The notes below the pieces were generated by a model. The model worked only from the letters and a program-made list of their open reading frames with translations. It had not been told where the DNA came from and did no database searches. From NCBI GenBank assembly GCA_945862415.1, contig CAMAYP010000009.1, positions 1 to 35,710 of the forward strand: DNA of 35,710 nt, given 5' to 3'. Below, in pieces: positions 32,440-35,710 of this stretch (positions are counted from its first letter, which is position 1; the number at the start of each line of letters is the position of its first letter). The position numbers and the translations under genes were made by a program. This DNA is from Chryseobacterium gleum. Lineage in GTDB: Bacteria; Bacteroidota; Bacteroidia; Flavobacteriales_D; Sanyastnellaceae.

Positions 32440-34458
32440 ATGAAGCATGTGTTGAAATGGGCGCTAGGTGCGGCGCTGCTCGCTTTAGTTGCCTGCAAAA
32501 AGGACTCTCCCGAAGAACCGATTTTATTACCTGGAGACGATAGCGGAATTACTGCCGACAGTCTTGACCTCGGAAACTCACGCGTTGTGCAAGTGCTCGG
32601 CGTTGTGCGTGATGAGCAGGGCAACGCTGTAGCCGGCGCTACGGTGCAGTCGGGGTGGAGTAACCAACAAACAACCACTGATACTCGTGGCTTTTTCAAG
32701 TTTGATGATTTGATTTGTTATGACAAGAGCGCTTACGTGCGTGTCAACAAATCGGGCTATTTCGAGGGTTCGCGAAGTTGGATGCCTACCGGTGGCGGTT
32801 ACAACCGGGTAGAGTTGCAGTTGCTTTCGAATACAATTGCCGGCAGCTTCAACGCGGCAGTTGGCGGCACGGTGCAGGCTGAAACGTTTACACTCATTTT
32901 CCCGGCCAATGCGGTTCAATACAACGGCGCTGCATATAGCGGGGAGGTTGCTGTTGCTATCAATGCTATCGACGCGACAGACGTGCTCGAACAAACGAAG
33001 CAGATGCCGGGCTCGCTCGTGGGCTTTCATAACGGAGCGTTAAACGTGCTGCGGTCAATGGGTATGGCAGCAATCGAACTTCGCGGTGCCAGCGGTGAAT
33101 CACTGCAATTAACTGTGGGCATGCAAGTGGAAATGCATTGCGCTATTCCGACCGAACTTCAAGCTGTGGCTCCGTCTTCTATTCCTCTGTGGTCGTTCGA
33201 TGAATCGACAGGATTTTGGAAATACGAAGGAATCGCAACACGACAGGGGAATGAATATGTGGGCTATGCCAGCCATTTTTCCTATTGGAACTTTGACGTC
33301 GAGCTGGTTGGAGTGAATTATACACTTACGGTCAATTACAATGAACTCCCAATTGGTTTCTATCCGCTCGATAACGCAGTGCTCGTGCTCACCAGCGCCA
33401 ATTTCGGTGCTATTCCGGGAACAACAGGTACGAACGGACAGATAACAGGCTTGGTACCCGCCAATGAAATCATGCAGCTTCAAATTATGATTGCTTGCGA
33501 AGCAGGGTTTCAAGAAGTTTACGCTACGACGGTGGGACCTTTCTCAGCCGATGTCTCTCAAACCATAGAGATTGATGCTTTGCCCTATTTGGCCACTATA
33601 AACGGTACGCTTCAAGATTGCGACGGAAACTCCTCTCAAGGTTACGTTTGGCTGAATGAAGAAAATGCGGTTTATGTTGAAAACGGCAACTTCCAAATCA
33701 CCACGTGCACAGGCAACAATAGCTTGCATGCGTATTGTTTCAACAACGGTCAAGCAGGTTCGGGATTTCTCTCTAATCTCAATGTTAGCTCAGGTGTTTC
33801 GACCTTGGGCATTGTATGCGAAGACTGTTTCCCCATTGGTGCTCCTGGTGCAGGTGTGACCGACGTGGATGGCAATTATTACCCGACCGTAATTAACGGA
33901 ACTCAAGAATGGATGGCAGCCAACCTTGCTGCTACGCGTTATTCTAACGGTGATCCAATTACAGAGGTAACAGACAATGCGCAATGGACTGCGTTGACAA
34001 CTCCTGCATGGTGCTATCTCAATAATAACGTGGGAAACAATGTTGTTTTTGGAAAACTATACAACGGCTATGCAATGGAAGACTTGCGCAATGTTTGTCC
34101 AACGGGTTGGCACGTGCCAAGCAATGACGAATGGGGAACGCTGGTAACGGCACTTGGAGGTGCGTCTGTAGCTGGATCAGCCTTACGTACCACGGGAATT
34201 ATTTCAGAAGGGACCGGGCTTTGGCCATTCGATAATGTGATCTCAAACAACGTGAGTGGCTTCTCGGCCCAACCCTCCGGATTCCGCAATTTGGATGGGA
34301 CCTTTGCTACCCAAATTTATAGCGCCATTTGGTGGACCAACACACTAACTGCAACCGAAACGTATTACACGCGCAGCGTATACAGTTTTTCGAATTCCGT
34401 GTTCAATCAAGACTTTACCCGCCCGCAAGGATTTTCTATTCGTTGCCTGCGCGACTAA
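32440..34458 (+). CDS. Lipoprotein with carboxypeptidase-regulatory-like and FISUMP domains
   Basis: The product has 672 residues. A lipoprotein signal (MKHVLKWALGAALLALVAC) puts the lipidated Cys at residue 19, followed by KKDSPEEP. At about 45-110 is a CarboxypepD_reg-like beta domain (VVRDEQGNAVAGATVQSGWS, TRGFFKFDDL). A long beta-rich middle follows (FPANAVQYNGAAYSGEVAVA, WSFDESTGFWKYEG). The last 200 residues are a Fibrobacter succinogenes major paralogous domain (FISUMP: DGNYYPTVINGTQEWMAANL, CPTGWHVPSNDEW, GFSIRCLRD). It is anchored at the outer membrane, probably surface exposed. No enzyme activity is known. It is divergent from rpsU. Confidence 0.9.
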   Translation: MKHVLKWALGAALLALVACKKDSPEEPILLPGDDSGITADSLDLGNSRVVQVLGVVRDEQGNAVAGATVQSGWSNQQTTTDTRGFFKFDDLICYDKSAYVRVNKSGYFEGSRSWMPTGGGYNRVELQLLSNTIAGSFNAAVGGTVQAETFTLIFPANAVQYNGAAYSGEVAVAINAIDATDVLEQTKQMPGSLVGFHNGALNVLRSMGMAAIELRGASGESLQLTVGMQVEMHCAIPTELQAVAPSSIPLWSFDESTGFWKYEGIATRQGNEYVGYASHFSYWNFDVELVGVNYTLTVNYNELPIGFYPLDNAVLVLTSANFGAIPGTTGTNGQITGLVPANEIMQLQIMIACEAGFQEVYATTVGPFSADVSQTIEIDALPYLATINGTLQDCDGNSSQGYVWLNEENAVYVENGNFQITTCTGNNSLHAYCFNNGQAGSGFLSNLNVSSGVSTLGIVCEDCFPIGAPGAGVTDVDGNYYPTVINGTQEWMAANLAATRYSNGDPITEVTDNAQWTALTTPAWCYLNNNVGNNVVFGKLYNGYAMEDLRNVCPTGWHVPSNDEWGTLVTALGGASVAGSALRTTGIISEGTGLWPFDNVISNNVSGFSAQPSGFRNLDGTFATQIYSAIWWTNTLTATETYYTRSVYSFSNSVFNQDFTRPQGFSIRCLRD

Positions 34459-34514
34459 CTCTGTTTGAAAACTCCCGGTAATAAAGCTACCTTGCTCGCT
34501 CAAATCGAACCGCT

Positions 34515-35132
34515 ATGAAAGTAATTATTTTGGGTGCTAATGGACGTGTGGGCTCACATGTTGTAAAACGAGCTTTGGAGAAGGGGCATAAGGTGACCGC
34601 CTTTGTGCGCCATTCGGAATCTGTTTCTTTGTTGCATCCCAACCTCGTCGTAGTTCAAGGCGACGCTATGCACCAACAGGATATTGCTCGGCACATGGCC
34701 GGACAAGAAGCCGTGATATCGTGCTTAAGCTCCGATGAGCTTTCGTATCGATTGGTGTTCATGAACCACATCATCAATGCAATGCGCCAGCACAAGGCAC
34801 GACGCATCATAGCCATTGGCGGTATTGGTGCTCTGCAGGCAAGCGAGCATTTGAAAGTATATGAAACATCTACCTTCCCGCGCGAATACGTTGATCTTAC
34901 ACAAGCGCACATTCGGGTGCTCGACGCCTTGCTTACAAGTCGGATGGACTTCACGTTCGTTTGCCCGCCAATGATTGAGGAAGGCGAGCGCACCGGAGTG
35001 TATCGCGTTCAGGACAGCTACCCAACACCGGGATGGAAAGTTACTTCCGGTGATCTGGCCGACTTCATGGTGACGGAACTCAATGAGCGCAAGCACGTGG
35101 GCATGAAGGTGGGAATTTCGAATGCTCAATAG
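34515..35132 (+). CDS. NAD(P)-binding atypical SDR (NmrA-like)
   Basis: The product has 205 residues. The N-terminal Rossmann motif is VIILGANGRVGSHVVKRALE with GxxGRxG, followed by ASP-like HPNLVVVQGDAMHQQD and the VISCLSS strand. IIAIGGIGAL is the central strand. The Tyr-x-x-x-Lys catalytic pair of classical SDRs is absent, as in atypical SDR5 and NmrA-like proteins. The substrate is unknown. The next gene starts 12 bases downstream. Confidence 0.88.
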   Translation: MKVIILGANGRVGSHVVKRALEKGHKVTAFVRHSESVSLLHPNLVVVQGDAMHQQDIARHMAGQEAVISCLSSDELSYRLVFMNHIINAMRQHKARRIIAIGGIGALQASEHLKVYETSTFPREYVDLTQAHIRVLDALLTSRMDFTFVCPPMIEEGERTGVYRVQDSYPTPGWKVTSGDLADFMVTELNERKHVGMKVGISNAQ

Positions 35133-35144
35133 TCTGAAACTTAC

Positions 35145-35710
35145 ATGATAAAAATACTTTTCTTCTTTGCCCTCCTGGCAGCTAATCTGGGAATGGCGCA
35201 AATGCAGATTGGCGTTGCCGTGCAAAACCCGACATCCGAAATTGGTGATGCTACTTGCACGGCTTCAATAACAGGAGGCCAACCGCCTTACCAATTTCAA
35301 TGGTCGAAACGGGATACTCCGCTTGAAAGCGCCGTTTGTTCGAGCATGCAAGAAGGTATTCCGTATACCATCGTTGTAACCGATAGTACCGGAACTATCG
35401 CCAAGGCTGACGTGCTTGTGCCAGCAATCTCCTTAGAGGAAAAACTCAACAAATGGTTCACCCCGCTGGTCGATGCATTGGCAATGGTACTGCTGTGGGA
35501 TCCCTTTGCGGCCTGCGGCATCTATGACCCCGTTGTGTACGATGACATGGGCAGGGCAGTGCTGCATCCGAATGGCTCGCCGGTTACACAAGATGCATGG
35601 CTCGTGGTGGTCTTGCTTATTGGCGCTGCGGTCTGGTTTACATTTTACTTCGGTTTCATCAATGTGCGCGGCTTTCGACATGCACTCGATATTACTCGGG
35701 GCAAATACGC
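35145..35710 (+). CDS. Alanine:cation symporter (AGCS family) with N-terminal SprB-like domain, partial (runs off the right edge)
   Basis: About 188 residues are present. A signal peptide (MIKILFFFALLAANLGMA) leads a beta-sandwich domain resembling an SprB repeat (residues about 20-100: SITGGQPPYQFQWS, IPYTIVVTDSTGTI). Then EEKLNKWFTPLVDALAMV, ending with a transmembrane segment and FYFGFINVRGFRHALDITRG, is the start of the AGCS sodium:alanine/glycine symporter. This family normally begins near EEKIN without a soluble domain. The extra domain would be periplasmic. The rest of the gene is outside the window. The ATG at 35145 is 12 bases after the SDR stop. Confidence 0.8.
   Translation, partial: MIKILFFFALLAANLGMAQMQIGVAVQNPTSEIGDATCTASITGGQPPYQFQWSKRDTPLESAVCSSMQEGIPYTIVVTDSTGTIAKADVLVPAISLEEKLNKWFTPLVDALAMVLLWDPFAACGIYDPVVYDDMGRAVLHPNGSPVTQDAWLVVVLLIGAAVWFTFYFGFINVRGFRHALDITRGKY

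Noticed and set aside
32319-32699. 126-codon minus-strand frame ending in MKEVYPLC
   Set aside because: It is mostly antisense to the FISUMP lipoprotein gene. Only its last eight codons are of interest as a possible leader frame before rpsU.

Overview
The window is a chromosomal segment of a Bacteroidota bacterium, most likely order Flavobacteriales (phylum firm, lower rank inferred). The evidence is: two secreted proteins with type IX secretion (T9SS) C-terminal sorting domains, SprB-like repeats, DUF3127 and DUF3078 proteins, a FISUMP-domain lipoprotein, promoters of the Bacteroidota type (TTG, about 19 bp, TAnnTTTG or TAnnTTCG), and a general lack of Shine-Dalgarno sequences except at a few ribosomal protein genes.

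Layout. 1-1038 (minus): the start of a CapD/PglF-type polysaccharide nucleotide-sugar dehydratase, running off the left edge. 1185-6776 (plus): a DUF3127 protein with an SSB-like acidic tip, a DEAD-box RNA helicase, a WD40 protein, hisS and a GlcD-type FAD oxidase. 6846-6985: a candidate structured small RNA ending in a terminator. 7063-8931: a secreted T9SS protein. 9023-9187: a 54-residue His-rich membrane miniprotein, convergent with a WYL regulator (9165-10133). 10448-24050 (minus): the core expression cluster, in transcription order tRNA-Thr, tRNA-Tyr, tRNA-Gly, tRNA-Thr, tuf, tRNA-Trp, secE, nusG, rplK, rplA, rplJ, rplL, rpoB, rpoC. 24312-30754: a mixed block (SlyD-like PPIase, GT87-type glycosyltransferase, PQQ-type sugar dehydrogenase, DUF3078 protein, ABM monooxygenase, SAM hydroxide adenosyltransferase, PhoH). 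30830-32325 (minus): rpsU, a XerC/D recombinase and hpf. 32440-35710 (plus): a FISUMP lipoprotein, an NAD(P)-binding protein, and a partial alanine:cation symporter carrying an N-terminal SprB-like domain.

How the genes work together. Most of the middle of the window is translation and transcription machinery. Its structural RNA signals are the most interesting part. An 18-bp perfect inverted repeat brackets the four-tRNA cluster, like a processing stem. Strong hairpins separate rplL/rpoB, rpoB/rpoC, tuf/tRNA-Trp and rpsU/xer. rpsU carries a near-perfect Shine-Dalgarno, which fits the autoregulation known for bS21 in Bacteroidota.

A second theme is short tandem repeats with a 7- or 8-bp period at gene boundaries: 1108-1147, 2785-3051, 21117-21178, 24800-24854 and 30743-30827. 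Several are arranged as inverted arms that can fold into hairpins. Some run into coding sequence and supply stop codons or terminal residues. They resemble in kind the STRR heptanucleotide repeats of cyanobacteria, but the unit sequence differs at each locus.

No CRISPR array, insertion sequence, rRNA gene or prophage is visible.
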